Positions 31,642 through 41,052 of a DNA stretch of 64,000 nucleotides are shown piece by piece (the stretch's first letter is position 1; every line of letters begins with the position of its first letter). Below the pieces are notes generated by a model, which was not told the origin of the DNA, made no database searches, and saw only the letters and a list, made by a program, of their open reading frames with translations. Source of the DNA: CAYQNU01 sp964419055 (lineage in GTDB: Bacteria > Bacteroidota > Bacteroidia > Flavobacteriales_D > Parvicellaceae). The stretch spans positions 53,622 through 117,621 of the forward strand of contig CAYQNU010000014.1 of NCBI GenBank assembly GCA_964419055.1. Reading direction: 5' to 3'. Made by a program: the position numbers and the translations under genes.

Positions 31642-32674
31642 AGTAGGTAAAGAGTTTATCTTTACCAAAAGTAGTATGTTCTTGGTGTGCATTTGGCAAC
31701 ATTGGCGCTTTAATTCCCACTTCAAAAAGTTGATTACTTTTTAGCACACGAGCTTCATCCCAATTTTGGGCATTGATGAAACCTTGCAGCGTAATGGTGC
31801 CACCTTCAACAATGACGGATTGAATTGCACGTTGATATAAAACGGAATTCAAGGCATCAAAAAAGTTTTCGAAATCGAGTTGAATGTATTCTACCGTTTT
31901 ATTTTTTTCATTTTTGACTTCATTTAAAACCAAGGTAGTAGCTTGATCATCAAAAACGGCATAGTCGGTTGGGTTTAACGTGAGGTTTCGATCTATAACA
32001 ATCCGAATGGGGTTTTTGCCATAAACAGCCCGACAAGTCAAAGAAGGATTGTCGTTTATTACGGTGTTTTTACCCACCAAAATAGCACTTTCTTGACTTC
32101 TCCAAAGATGGGTCAATTGCTGTGTTTGAGGATCCGTGATCCAGTTGATATCCGGGGTGTTTGATACACGAATTTTATCTATAAACCCATCGGCTGTTTC
32201 GGCCCATTTTAAAATATAATACGGACGTTTTTTTTCATGGAAAGTAATGAAGCGTTTATTCAAAGCTAAACATTCTTTTTCGAGCACACCAACTACCACT
32301 TGGCGACCAGCCTTTTGAAGTTTTTCTATTCCTTTACCGGCTACTTCCGAAAATGGATCGACACAACCCACCACAATTGTGGGAATGTTTTTTTCGATGA
32401 TGAGGTCGCTGCAAGGAGGTGTTTTTCCGAAGTGAGCACAAGGTTCTAGAGAAACATAAATAGTTGATTCCGATAATAGATCTTGATTGTTGACCGAACG
32501 AATGGCATTAACTTCAGCGTGTGCTTCGCCATATTGTTGATGATAGCCTTCACCAATAATCACATTATTATGCACAATCACAGCGCCAACCATAGGATTG
32601 GGAGCCACATTCCCCAAACCTTTTTTGGCCAGTTCAATGCAGCGTTGCATGTATTTATGGTGATCGGTGTTCAT
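31634..32674 (-). CDS. ribD: Bifunctional riboflavin deaminase/reductase
   Basis: Deaminates and then reduces the pyrimidine in riboflavin synthesis. 346 aa. N-terminal deaminase with zinc ligands HAEVNA (near 50) and PCAHFGKTPPC (near 78-88), and a C-terminal reductase (RPYYILKWAETADGFID, NPIRIVIDRNL, IQSVIVEGGTITLQGF). I chose the ATG at 32672-32674 (MNTDHHKYMQRCIELA); the frame is open 39 codons further up, but those residues are not family-like and the promoter box lies at 32691. Followed by the coupled EamA transporter. Confidence 0.95.
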   Translation of the reverse strand: MNTDHHKYMQRCIELAKKGLGNVAPNPMVGAVIVHNNVIIGEGYHQQYGEAHAEVNAIRSVNNQDLLSESTIYVSLEPCAHFGKTPPCSDLIIEKNIPTIVVGCVDPFSEVAGKGIEKLQKAGRQVVVGVLEKECLALNKRFITFHEKKRPYYILKWAETADGFIDKIRVSNTPDINWITDPQTQQLTHLWRSQESAILVGKNTVINDNPSLTCRAVYGKNPIRIVIDRNLTLNPTDYAVFDDQATTLVLNEVKNEKNKTVEYIQLDFENFFDALNSVLYQRAIQSVIVEGGTITLQGFINAQNWDEARVLKSNQLFEVGIKAPMLPNAHQEHTTFGKDKLFTYYA

Positions 32675-32690
32675 ATTATCAACTATACGA

Positions 32691-32698
32691 CAAAAGTA
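32691..32698 (-). promoter_or_regulatory. ribD promoter
   Basis: TACTTTTG on the minus strand, 17 bases before the ATG; this supports the short N-terminus chosen for ribD. Confidence 0.6.
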
Positions 32699-32748
32699 CC
32701 TATTTTTAAATGAATGATTTGATTTTTTCGAAGAAGTAAGAAAAAATG

Positions 32749-32756
32749 TATATTTG
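32749..32756 (+). promoter_or_regulatory. Promoter of the outer-membrane protein at 32801
   Basis: TATATTTG matches TAnnTTTG, 45 bases before the ATG. Confidence 0.5.
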
Positions 32757-32800
32757 TTTAGAAATACAGATTTCTGATAATATATAATCATTCAAAAATC

Positions 32801-33505
32801 ATGAAAATTCTTCTTTCAACAATTCTAATTTTTTATACATTGTCATTTGTACGGGCTCAAGAAAGAGGTCATTCTTTATCAGTAAATGTATCAAACAATG
32901 GGGCTATTGCACCCGTTTTAAATGAATTCTATTTTGATGGCACTTTAGAAGATTTGGCTATAAGGACGAGTGATTTTAATTATTCCAAATTTGAAATTAA
33001 ATCACAAATTGATTACACATTTGAAATAAATGAAGGTATTGGTTTGGGGTTAGCTTTTGGATTTGGTGTTAGGACCAAGAATTATACGAGTAATAATTCC
33101 GTTGTGCTATCAAAAGGTGATAGTAGACAAGATTATTTCTCCGTTTTTCCTTATTTGAGTAAAAAGTGGAAAATTGAATCATTTGAATTTTCTACAGGAC
33201 TTGGCATTCCTATATCAGTAATTCAAAATTTTGAGCAATTTCATTTTCAAGATTATTCATCATTCCAAGAGTCACAAACTATTGATATACAGGGTGGATA
33301 TTCAGTTGGATTGAGTTCTGTTTCTAATCTAAGATGGTATTTTGCAAAAAGAATTTATTTAAATACTCAAATTCAATTTGGTTATCAAAGAGTTAGTTTT
33401 GGAGGAGATTGGAAATATGATGGGATTAGTACGGTAAACAAGAAATACAATGCTTCTTTCATTTCGAATCCTGAATTAGTTCTAGGAATTGGATATAGAT
33501 TTTAA
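32801..33505 (+). CDS. Outer-membrane beta-barrel protein
   Basis: 234 aa. Signal peptide 1-20 (FVRAQ). Alternating hydrophobic/polar strands (FEINEGIGLGLAFGFGVRTK, RIYLNTQIQFGYQRVSFGG) and the C-terminal aromatic end GIGYRF are marks of an 8-10-stranded outer-membrane barrel. No conserved family name can be given. Single gene with its own promoter. The following 348 bases (33506-33853) hold no gene, only ACTGTG/CTCTGTG-type repeats around 33546-33598. Confidence 0.72.
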   Translation: MKILLSTILIFYTLSFVRAQERGHSLSVNVSNNGAIAPVLNEFYFDGTLEDLAIRTSDFNYSKFEIKSQIDYTFEINEGIGLGLAFGFGVRTKNYTSNNSVVLSKGDSRQDYFSVFPYLSKKWKIESFEFSTGLGIPISVIQNFEQFHFQDYSSFQESQTIDIQGGYSVGLSSVSNLRWYFAKRIYLNTQIQFGYQRVSFGGDWKYDGISTVNKKYNASFISNPELVLGIGYRF

Positions 33506-33545
33506 ATAGGAAATGGATTAAATTGTATATTTTGAAAACAGGAAT

Positions 33546-33598
33546 TTTTCCTCTGTGTAACTCTGTTAAAAGAACACTGTGAAACACTGTGGTTAACT
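33546..33598. repeat. Degenerate CTCTGTG/CACTGTG repeats
   Basis: CCTCTGTGTAACTCTGTTA and ACACTGTGAAACACTGTGGTTAA: short near-heptad units that, on the minus strand, resemble the ACAGAG repeats at 13893-13975. Lies in the gene-free stretch 33506-33853. Confidence 0.4.
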
Positions 33599-33853
33599 AT
33601 TAAAAAAAGTTATTTAGACTCTTTTATAAAAACCTTTTGCGATTTACTAATATGGTTTTCGGGACAAAGGGATAATTGGTAAATGAAAGGTCAATAATGA
33701 AATAACACCAACAGAAGGTCATGCTACTCGATTCGTTGATTGTTTATCCTAAGTCTCTTTCTCGAAGTACGTGATATATGGAATCATTAATTTTAATAGA
33801 TTTAATAATTGTAATCGCTAAAAATTACAATAAATAACCGTAATCAAATTCCA

Positions 33854-34321
33854 TTACCACTTCTTAAATGGATGCAGGCTCAAATTGGAATTAAAATAAC
33901 GCTTATCTTCGGTAACTTCTTGTGCCACCCAATCCGGTTTTGTGAAAATTTCTTGTTCTGATTCCAATTCAATTTCAGCCACTATAAGTCCTTCATTGGC
34001 ACCTGAAAATACATCCACTTCCCAAATTTTTGATTCAAAAGTAATTTCATACCGTATTTTAGAGATTTCATTTTCGGCAAATTGATCCAATAATTCTAAC
34101 GCCTCACTTTTAGGTATTTCATATTCATATTCGGCTCGTGTGGCTCCTATTGAAATCCCTTTTATCGTAATGTAGCCTTTGTCATTGGTGGCTCTCACAC
34201 GAATGGTTTTGTGTGGTTCGGTGGTTAAATAACCTTGTCGTAATTGGTTGCCTTTTGGTTTTTCCAAATTCGCCCATGCATCAGCGTGAACTAAAAATTT
34301 ACGTTCTATTTCTTTTCCCAT
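33854..34321 (-). CDS. CYTH domain protein (triphosphate tunnel enzyme)
   Basis: 155 aa. The N-terminal signature EIERKFLV at 4-11 is the CYTH hallmark; Lys/Glu/Arg pairs follow (RVRATNDKGYITIKG, AEYEYEIP, ISKIRYEI, WEVDVFSG, VAEIELESEQE). Such enzymes bind triphosphate-containing substrates; bacterial ones are often inorganic triphosphatases or adenylate cyclases of class IV. The substrate here is unknown. It is nine bases from Maf, forming an operon with Maf and the globin gene. Confidence 0.93.
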   Translation of the reverse strand: MGKEIERKFLVHADAWANLEKPKGNQLRQGYLTTEPHKTIRVRATNDKGYITIKGISIGATRAEYEYEIPKSEALELLDQFAENEISKIRYEITFESKIWEVDVFSGANEGLIVAEIELESEQEIFTKPDWVAQEVTEDKRYFNSNLSLHPFKKW

Positions 34322-34330
34322 ACGGCAGTT

Positions 34331-34906
34331 TTACCACTTTGTCAGTTCTTGATACAATCGATGAACCGGTAAACCCATTACATTGTAAAATTCACCATCC
34401 ATTTTTTTTATTTTCACATAGCCCAACCATTCTTGGATGCCGTATGAACCCGCTTTGTCATAAGGTTTACACGTATCTAAATAATAGTTGATTTCTTCTA
34501 AGGAAATAGGGTAGAAGGTAACCTCAGTGGCATCGTAAAATGAAACCGATTTTTCAGTTGAACGAAGGGTTACCCCCGTATAAACGGTATGGGTAGCATC
34601 ACTCAATTTGGTCAACATACGGATGGCTTCCTCCTTATCTTTGGGTTTATTCAACACTTCATCGTGCAGACATACAATGGTGTCGGCTGTTATCAAAATT
34701 TCAGCATCAGCTAATTGATTAAATGCATTTGATTTTAGTTGTGAAAGATAAACGGCAATTTCAGCTCTCTTTAAATGTTGCGGTGCAATTTCTTCCACTT
34801 CTTTAACTTGTACCTCAAAATCAGCTAAAATCTCCTTCAATAATTGTTTTCTTCTAGGCGAATTAGAAGCTAATATGATTCGATAATCCTTTAAATGGTC
34901 TAACAT
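34331..34906 (-). CDS. maf: Maf-like nucleoside triphosphate pyrophosphatase
   Basis: 191 aa, normal for the family. LASNSPRRKQLLKEI near 12-26, ITADTIVCLHDEVLNKPKDKEEAIRML in the middle and KAGSYGIQEW near 153 are Maf signature stretches. Maf proteins hydrolyse nucleotides (often dTTP/UTP or modified bases) and act in housecleaning; over-expression blocks septum formation in Bacillus. Three-gene operon with the globin (2-base gap) and CYTH genes. Confidence 0.95.
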   Translation of the reverse strand: MLDHLKDYRIILASNSPRRKQLLKEILADFEVQVKEVEEIAPQHLKRAEIAVYLSQLKSNAFNQLADAEILITADTIVCLHDEVLNKPKDKEEAIRMLTKLSDATHTVYTGVTLRSTEKSVSFYDATEVTFYPISLEEINYYLDTCKPYDKAGSYGIQEWLGYVKIKKMDGEFYNVMGLPVHRLYQELTKW

Positions 34907-34908
34907 AG

Positions 34909-35274
34909 TTACGATCGTTTCATAGACATTTTACTCCAAAAGGTAATCCCAATAACGTGAGCTCTTTTCATAGCTTCTGCGGCATTTTCTCCTTCAAAAT
35001 GTTCGTTCATATTGGCATTAAAAAGATGCAACCATCTATCAAAATGTTCTTTTTGAACGGGCAATAATTCGTGTTTTTCATACGGACTGCCTTTGTAGTC
35101 TCCTCTTGAAAATAAAATGGTATTCCAAAAATTATACATTTTGGGTAAATGAACTTCCCAATCAATTTTTGCATAATCATTAAAAACGGGAGCCAACAAA
35201 TCATCAGCGTTTACTTTTTCGTAAAAACTATCCACCATAAATTTGATGTCAGCTTCGGTCTCTAATGCTTTCAT
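34909..35274 (-). CDS. Group III truncated haemoglobin
   Basis: 121 aa from ATG 35274 (MKALETEADIK). An ATGA overlap with the stop codon of the S46 peptidase gene supports this start; a TTG two codons earlier is also in frame. Motifs: VDSFYEKVNADDLLAPVF near 10-27, HLPKMYNFWNTILF with the usual aromatic residues, and HFDRWLHLF with the proximal His. Small 2-on-2 globins bind haem and oxygen or NO; the function of group III is not settled. Operon with maf and CYTH. Confidence 0.88.
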   Translation of the reverse strand: MKALETEADIKFMVDSFYEKVNADDLLAPVFNDYAKIDWEVHLPKMYNFWNTILFSRGDYKGSPYEKHELLPVQKEHFDRWLHLFNANMNEHFEGENAAEAMKRAHVIGITFWSKMSMKRS

Positions 35275-37898
35275 TTCCAATAATGGCTATCAATGTTGGC
35301 GCCTAAGGCTTCGGCAATGATAAACGATTGCAATGCTTCTTCACTTCGGTTGAGTTTCATCAAACATTTTCCTTTGATGATGTGTGCATCAGCATTTCGG
35401 TGATTCATATTGGTAACCAATTCAAAATCGTTTACGGCTTCTGTAAATTTGCCATTTCGAGCATTGATCATAGCTCTTACCATCAATCCTTGCTCATTGT
35501 TGGGTTTTAATAACAAAGAGTTTTTTACATCCACACTTGCTTTAGTGTAATCGCCTTGTTCAAAATAGTACAAAGCACGTGCATTTAATGCATCTACATT
35601 TTTAGCATTTAAGTTTAAAACAGCCGAAACATCATTGAAGTGATCTTTAGTCATTCCCATTGCTTTGTACGCTTTAGCACGTCTCATCAAAGTCATTTGA
35701 TCGTTGGGAACATCTTTGAGCATAGCCGTAGTTTGTTTGATTAGGGTCTTTTGTTCGCTGTCTGCTTCGTTTTTACGATAGTCGGCATCCACTAATTCCA
35801 TTTCTTTTACTAAATGACCTGCTCCTCCGTACACATCCATTACCCAAAGAACGTATTTAATGTCTACCATAATGTTTCTGCAAATTTCTGGATCAAACAT
35901 AACATCACTCATGGTGCTTTCCCAACTTCTGTCAAAGTTGATGCCTATCAAATGTCCTTCAGCATTAAGCGCTGGACTTCCGGAGTTTCCGCCTGTGGTA
36001 TGATTAGAGCCTAATAAACAAACACGCAATTCACCGTTGGTAGCATAATTTCCGTATTCTTTTTTCTCCCACAACTCACGCATTCTGGGTGGTATGGCGA
36101 AGTCTTCAGCACCCGAATTATTTTTTTGGATGATACCATCCATTGTGGTATACCAAGTATAGTTCATTCCGTCACGCGGAGCTGTTCCTTCAATTTTCCC
36201 ATACGTCAATCGTAAAGTACTGTTAGCATCAGCAAAAAAGGTGCGCTCAGGAAAATACTCTTTCATAGCTGCTACGTATTTTTTCATAGCCAATTCAATT
36301 TTAATATTGAATTCTTCAAAATAAGGTTTGGTCTCATTGGAGTAGGCAAACACTATGGAATTAGCAATGATAAAAACGGGATCTTTTTCTAAGGCTTTCA
36401 TCAAACTTTTTTGCGACAAGGTCAATAGCTTGTTTACTTTATTGATGTCGGCAAAAGCAGAAGTGGTGAATACATAATTAGCAAAAGCTTCATCACTTGG
36501 GTATTTTTTACGCATAGCTACCAATTCTTTTGGTTGCAATTCGGGAGCTAAATTTTTGAGGTAAAGCGGAATTAATTTAGTAAAAATTTGTTGGTCTACT
36601 TGTTTGTCATAATTTTTAAAATAGCCTTCTACACCTGCTTTCTTTTTGGTAACGTTTTCAGCATATTTTTCTCCTTTCAAATCGCCAAAACCGTGAGCTA
36701 ATCGAATGATTTCGGGCCCGTAGTAATAGATTTCAACGAACATACTTCTGGCCAAATCATATTTTATAAAATCTTTTTGAAAATATTCAAGATCAGACAG
36801 TACATCTTTATATTTACCATCTTTAGGTACTCGTTTGAGGTATTCTGCTTCAAATGTTTTTTTCTTGTTCAATGCGCCTTTTTCTTTTAGACCAATGTTT
36901 TGTCCAATCCATTTTTTGTAAGCATTTGAAATACTGGCTTGTTTAGCAGCGTATTTTATGTAGGTAGCCTCATTCGATTTCATTGCAGCATCTATAATGG
37001 CTAAACTGGCCTCACGCATTTCAATACGGGTAGGGTTTATAACGTTGATATAGTCCTCCACTTGAGTTGAAGTCATATATTGAGTTGTAGTTCCTGGAAA
37101 TCCAAAAACCATCGTGAAATCGTTTTCTTTAACCCCTTCCATCGAAACCTTTAGCCATTTTTCTGGACGGTAAGGCACATTGTTGTCATTAATTTCGGCA
37201 GGATTGTTATTGTTATCCGCATAAATTCTAAAAACTGAAAAATCACCTGTGTGACGCGGCCAAACCCAATTGTCGGTGTCGCCACCAAATTTTCCAATAC
37301 CTGCGGGTGGTGCACCTACTAAACGCACATCTTTAAAGGTTTTGGTGACAATCATATAATAATCGTTTCCAAAATAAAACGGTTTGATGGTAGCTTGGTA
37401 GTTGGTTCCTTTGATGGCCTCTGCCGTAAGGTATTTTATGTTCTCTGCACGCATTAAATAAGCATCTGCAGGCGACATTGATTCCGTTACCCCTTTATTC
37501 ACCCCTTTGGTTACATCTTCTATTCGTACAATTATCGTAGCTGTTAAACCTGGATTACGCAATTCTTTTGTTTTGTCCATCGCCCAAAAGCCGTTCAAAA
37601 GATAATTGTTTTGTTCAGTGGAATGACTTTGTATTTGAGACATTCCACAGTGATGATTGGTTAAAATAAGTCCTTGATTGGACACAATTTCTGCTGTACA
37701 ACCTCCGCCAAAATGCACAATAGCATCTTTTAAACTCGATTGATTGATGGAATAAATATCTTCGGCAGTTAGTTTTAATCCTTGTGATTGCATATCCCCT
37801 TCAATGGCTTTTAGCAAGGAAGGAATCCACATGCCTTCATGTGCCCAAGATACGATTTGAGTAATAAATAGAGTGAATAATAAAAGTATTTTTTTCAT
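35271..37898 (-). CDS. S46 family dipeptidyl-peptidase with C-terminal TPR extension
   Basis: 875 aa. Signal peptide 1-19. Periplasmic serine peptidase that removes N-terminal dipeptides (DPP7/DPP11 type). The catalytic His lies in LTNHHCG near 79, and the Ser in GGNSGSPALNAEG near 637. An Asp in the DNWVWPRHTGDFSVFR region completes the triad. Usual S46 proteins have ~700-720 residues; this one continues with about 155 residues of TPR-like repeats (LMRRAKAYKAMGM, NALNARALYYFEQGDYTKA, NADAHIIKGKCLMKLNRSEEAL). The stop codon overlaps the start of the globin gene. Confidence 0.9.
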   Translation of the reverse strand: MKKILLLFTLFITQIVSWAHEGMWIPSLLKAIEGDMQSQGLKLTAEDIYSINQSSLKDAIVHFGGGCTAEIVSNQGLILTNHHCGMSQIQSHSTEQNNYLLNGFWAMDKTKELRNPGLTATIIVRIEDVTKGVNKGVTESMSPADAYLMRAENIKYLTAEAIKGTNYQATIKPFYFGNDYYMIVTKTFKDVRLVGAPPAGIGKFGGDTDNWVWPRHTGDFSVFRIYADNNNNPAEINDNNVPYRPEKWLKVSMEGVKENDFTMVFGFPGTTTQYMTSTQVEDYINVINPTRIEMREASLAIIDAAMKSNEATYIKYAAKQASISNAYKKWIGQNIGLKEKGALNKKKTFEAEYLKRVPKDGKYKDVLSDLEYFQKDFIKYDLARSMFVEIYYYGPEIIRLAHGFGDLKGEKYAENVTKKKAGVEGYFKNYDKQVDQQIFTKLIPLYLKNLAPELQPKELVAMRKKYPSDEAFANYVFTTSAFADINKVNKLLTLSQKSLMKALEKDPVFIIANSIVFAYSNETKPYFEEFNIKIELAMKKYVAAMKEYFPERTFFADANSTLRLTYGKIEGTAPRDGMNYTWYTTMDGIIQKNNSGAEDFAIPPRMRELWEKKEYGNYATNGELRVCLLGSNHTTGGNSGSPALNAEGHLIGINFDRSWESTMSDVMFDPEICRNIMVDIKYVLWVMDVYGGAGHLVKEMELVDADYRKNEADSEQKTLIKQTTAMLKDVPNDQMTLMRRAKAYKAMGMTKDHFNDVSAVLNLNAKNVDALNARALYYFEQGDYTKASVDVKNSLLLKPNNEQGLMVRAMINARNGKFTEAVNDFELVTNMNHRNADAHIIKGKCLMKLNRSEEALQSFIIAEALGANIDSHYWK

Positions 37899-37951
37899 TT
37901 TAAAAAGTATTGATAAATAGATAGATAATATGAATTACTTAAATGTTTAAT

Positions 37952-38962
37952 TTAATATGCGGCTAGACACAATTCCATTAAAATACGTGCTCCCACAATG
38001 CCATTTATTTCATCACCAGGTGCTACTTCGTTCAAGTCAAATCCAATAATGGTTTTGCCTGAATCTTTCACGCGTTGAATTAAATAAACGGCTTGCTCGT
38101 AGGTTAAACCACCGGGAACAGGAGTACCTGTAGCGGGACATAAAGCAGGTAATAAACCATCAATATCAAAAGAAATAAATACATTTTGAGGTAAGGTTTT
38201 TATGATCAATTCACATTGGTCATGCCAGTGCATTCCTTTAAATTGATTGGCTTTAATATCCCAATCGAAGAAAGTGTGGATGCGTTTGTCGGTATTAATA
38301 ATCTCTACTTCGTCCTCACATAAATCGCGAATTCCTACTTGTACTAAATGCGTTAAATTAGGAATTTTAATAGCGTTATACATAATGCTGGCGTGAGATT
38401 GCTCAAAACCTTCATAAGCTTCTCTTAAGTCAGCATGGGCATCAATTTGAAGAACTCCAAAATCAGCATAGGTTTCACCCATAGCTTCCATCAAACCTAG
38501 TGGAGTAGAGTGTTCTCCACCCAAAACAGCTACTTTTTTACCTTGTTTAATTAAGGCTAAAGCTTTTTCTTTAAGGTTATTTTTTAATTGATTTTGAGTT
38601 TCAGCTACTTCTTCTAATAAGTCTTGGAACTCAGGAGAATTTTCTAATAACCCACCTTCGCTTAAGTAATTAATGTATTGCGTGGTAAGTAAACCTAAAT
38701 TATCGCTAATATCTCTCCATTCTTGAGAAATGGGTGTCATGAAAATTTTCTTTTTCCATACATCACTGTATTTATAGTGGTATAAATCCAATTGTAAGGA
38801 TGCATCCAGAACGGTTTGTGGTCCATCAGCAGTGCCACGCGCGTAGCTTGTTGTAGCATCCCAAGGCACAGGAATAATAACTAGTTTTGATTCTTCTTCG
38901 GTGACAGGTAATCCGCAAAAATTTCCATTGGCAACGCCAATATCGTTAGGGTTGAAACTCAT
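37952..38962 (-). CDS. Arginase/agmatinase-family ureohydrolase
   Basis: 336 aa. Manganese enzyme that hydrolyses a guanidino group, in the family of agmatinase, arginase and formimidoylglutamase. Metal-binding sites: LGGEHST near 147, IDAHADLR near 172, FDIDGL near 265, and GFDLNEVAPG near the end (E in place of the usual D-x-E). Such enzymes in Bacteroidetes are often annotated as agmatinase, possibly acting after arginine decarboxylase; no such gene is in the window, so the substrate stays open. It has no clear promoter box upstream. Confidence 0.88.
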   Translation of the reverse strand: MSFNPNDIGVANGNFCGLPVTEEESKLVIIPVPWDATTSYARGTADGPQTVLDASLQLDLYHYKYSDVWKKKIFMTPISQEWRDISDNLGLLTTQYINYLSEGGLLENSPEFQDLLEEVAETQNQLKNNLKEKALALIKQGKKVAVLGGEHSTPLGLMEAMGETYADFGVLQIDAHADLREAYEGFEQSHASIMYNAIKIPNLTHLVQVGIRDLCEDEVEIINTDKRIHTFFDWDIKANQFKGMHWHDQCELIIKTLPQNVFISFDIDGLLPALCPATGTPVPGGLTYEQAVYLIQRVKDSGKTIIGFDLNEVAPGDEINGIVGARILMELCLAAY

Positions 38963-39035
38963 ATAATTTGTGTACTTTTGTTGTTACTGTTCATTCTAAT
39001 TAACGCAATTTGGATTGAGGATTCAATAAAATTCG

Positions 39036-39043
39036 TAATTTTG
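39036..39043 (+). promoter_or_regulatory. Promoter of the DUF4159 gene
   Basis: TAATTTTG (-7) with TTTG at 39009-39012 as -33, 23 bases apart, both elements of the Bacteroidetes promoter. The ATG is 43 bases downstream. Confidence 0.6.
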
Positions 39044-39085
39044 AGTGCAAATTTGTCGAAAAAATCGCTATTAATCACGTAATAA

Positions 39086-39775
39086 ATGGTAAAGTATTTA
39101 AAAATAGTAACGTTATTATTAACAAGTGTTCTATTCTTGTCGGTTAATGTAAAAACCGACACAAGGATTATTGAAAAAGGGACGTTTCAAATTGCCGTAT
39201 TGAAATACAATGGAGGAGGCGATTGGTATGCTAATCCTACATCCATTCCTAATTTGGTAAAGTTTTGCAACAAAAACCTAAAAATGAACATTAATGAAAC
39301 GGTTGTAAATGTTGATGCCGGAAGTATGGAAATTTTTGGTTTCCCGTTGGTGCATATGACTGGGCATGGGAATGTGGTTTTTAGTACACAAGAAGCACAA
39401 AACTTAAGAAATTATATGATCTCCGGTGGTTTTTTACACATTTCGGATAATTATGGAATGGATAAATTTGTGCGAACTGAAATGAAAAAGGTTTTTCCTG
39501 AACTTGATTGGATTGAATTGCCTTTTACACATCCTATTTACAATCAAACCTATAAGTTTCCAAAAGGATTGCCTAAGGTTCATGAACACGATAATAAACC
39601 GCCACAAGGCTTTGGTTTGGTGTATGAAGGTCGATTGGTTTGTTTTTATGATTACGAATGCGATTTAGGTGATGGTTGGGAAGATGCAGAAGTACATAAT
39701 CAAAGTGTTGAAACCCGAACAAAAGCACTTCAAATGGGCGCTAATATTGTTCAATATGTAATGATGGGAAGGTAA
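39086..39775 (+). CDS. Exported DUF4159 protein
   Basis: 229 aa. Hydrophobic N-terminus 1-22. Signature stretches: FQIAVLKYNGGGDWYANPTSIPNLVKFCNK, VHMTGHGNVVFSTQEAQNLRNYMISGGFLHISDNYGMD, LPFTHPIYNQTYKFPKGLPKVHEHD. DUF4159 proteins are usually linked to MoxR/vWA gene clusters; here it is divergent from the arginase-family gene and not in such a cluster. Catalytic residues are not established. Confidence 0.88.
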   Translation: MVKYLKIVTLLLTSVLFLSVNVKTDTRIIEKGTFQIAVLKYNGGGDWYANPTSIPNLVKFCNKNLKMNINETVVNVDAGSMEIFGFPLVHMTGHGNVVFSTQEAQNLRNYMISGGFLHISDNYGMDKFVRTEMKKVFPELDWIELPFTHPIYNQTYKFPKGLPKVHEHDNKPPQGFGLVYEGRLVCFYDYECDLGDGWEDAEVHNQSVETRTKALQMGANIVQYVMMGR

Positions 39776-39906
39776 ATGGTTTGTTTAAAAGATATAAGTC
39801 TTAAAGAATCCATATCTTATTATGCAAGACATTAATAGAATTGCATTGCAAATTATTAAAAAAGCTTATAAAGTCAACGATTTTAGTTGGAAGATCTAAA
39901 AAAGAA

Positions 39907-40482
39907 ATGAAATATTCTCTAGTTTTAATAACGTTATTTTTAGTAATGGGCTGTAAGCAAAAGTACCAGTATACCATTGAAAATAAGTTATTCGATTGCT
40001 TAATTGATAGTTACCAATCGCAAGGGGTTGACCTTGTATATGAAATGCAATTATTGGAAAATCACTTAATTGAAATTAATTATTTTGAAGATTCTACAGG
40101 GGAATCTTATTTTAATTTTTGGAAACAGTTGTCTTTGGACTCCGATTATGAAATTATGGTCAAAGAAGAAAAGTTTCTTCAATTAGGTATTGTAGAAATT
40201 AATAGTTCGCTTGCTAGAATCAATGATGAATGTCTAAAGAATGAAAAACAGATGGATATCTATAATTCAAAGGTTAACGTTTTGCAATCAGAATTTGTAA
40301 AGTTGGATGTTGAAAATGTGGAACTGGATCAATTTGCTCAGTGTTATATTAATGTGTTGACACCAGATGATTTTGAAAACCAATATTTTAAAGGTATAAC
40401 ATTAATTTATATCTCAACAGTTTGTGAAGTGGAAATGAGACATAAAGAATATTTACCGAAAAAAGAAAAATCAATAAATTAA
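39907..40482 (+). CDS. Lipoprotein of unknown function
   Basis: 191 aa from ATG 39907, which gives MKYSLVLITLFLVMGC with lipobox VMGC (Cys 16). An ORF start 22 codons further up would place the signal inside the protein. The mature part is acidic and helical (VKVEEKFLQLGIVEINSSLARINDECLKNEK). No family recognised. It is 12 bases before the next gene, so the two form a unit. Confidence 0.6.
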   Translation: MKYSLVLITLFLVMGCKQKYQYTIENKLFDCLIDSYQSQGVDLVYEMQLLENHLIEINYFEDSTGESYFNFWKQLSLDSDYEIMVKEEKFLQLGIVEINSSLARINDECLKNEKQMDIYNSKVNVLQSEFVKLDVENVELDQFAQCYINVLTPDDFENQYFKGITLIYISTVCEVEMRHKEYLPKKEKSIN

Positions 40483-40494
40483 ATTTCAATTACC

Positions 40495-40986
40495 ATGTTT
40501 GAAGAGGAATCAGATGACGAAATACCATCATATAGATCATTACCCATTTATATAAAATCTGCGGAGATATTTGAATTGACTAACAAAATAGTAGAGTACA
40601 TTAATGATGCTATTCAAAAGCGCTCAGACGATGCAAAAATGAAAATGGCTGAATTCTATGTTAAGGATTTGTTAGATAACGCTGTGATAATTCCTGCAAA
40701 AATAGCGGGAGCTATGGCGGTTAGTTTGTACGATATAAAAATGGAGAATGCGGCAATTATTCGAAAAGCAGCTCGTGAAATTAGTGTTACTTCTTCGGGC
40801 CTCAAAATGTTACAAATTGAAGGTTTTGAATACTTAGATTTACTAAGGGAAGAGATAGAATTGTTTAGGGTACTATTTGCGGAATGGGTAAAAACATTTG
40901 ATCAAACCGATTACATAATTGACCGTTGGGGATTGTTTAATCCACCGGGAGTGAATTATGATGATGTCGATTTGGATGATTTATAG
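40495..40986 (+). CDS. Hypothetical protein, probable helical bundle
   Basis: 163 aa, soluble, acidic at both ends (MFEEESDDE, DDVDLDDL). The middle is helical (VEYINDAIQKRSDDAKMKMAEFYVKDLLDNAVIIPAKIAGAMAVSLYDIKMENAAIIRKAAREI) and could be a four-helix bundle. Function unknown. Preceded by the lipoprotein at 39907 with a 12-base gap; convergent with the large T9SS protein. Confidence 0.55.
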   Translation: MFEEESDDEIPSYRSLPIYIKSAEIFELTNKIVEYINDAIQKRSDDAKMKMAEFYVKDLLDNAVIIPAKIAGAMAVSLYDIKMENAAIIRKAAREISVTSSGLKMLQIEGFEYLDLLREEIELFRVLFAEWVKTFDQTDYIIDRWGLFNPPGVNYDDVDLDDL

Positions 40987-41052
40987 GTTTCATTGATTTC
41001 AAACAATTCGCTCAATTATTTATTATTTTATTATCATTTCAATAACAAAGTT

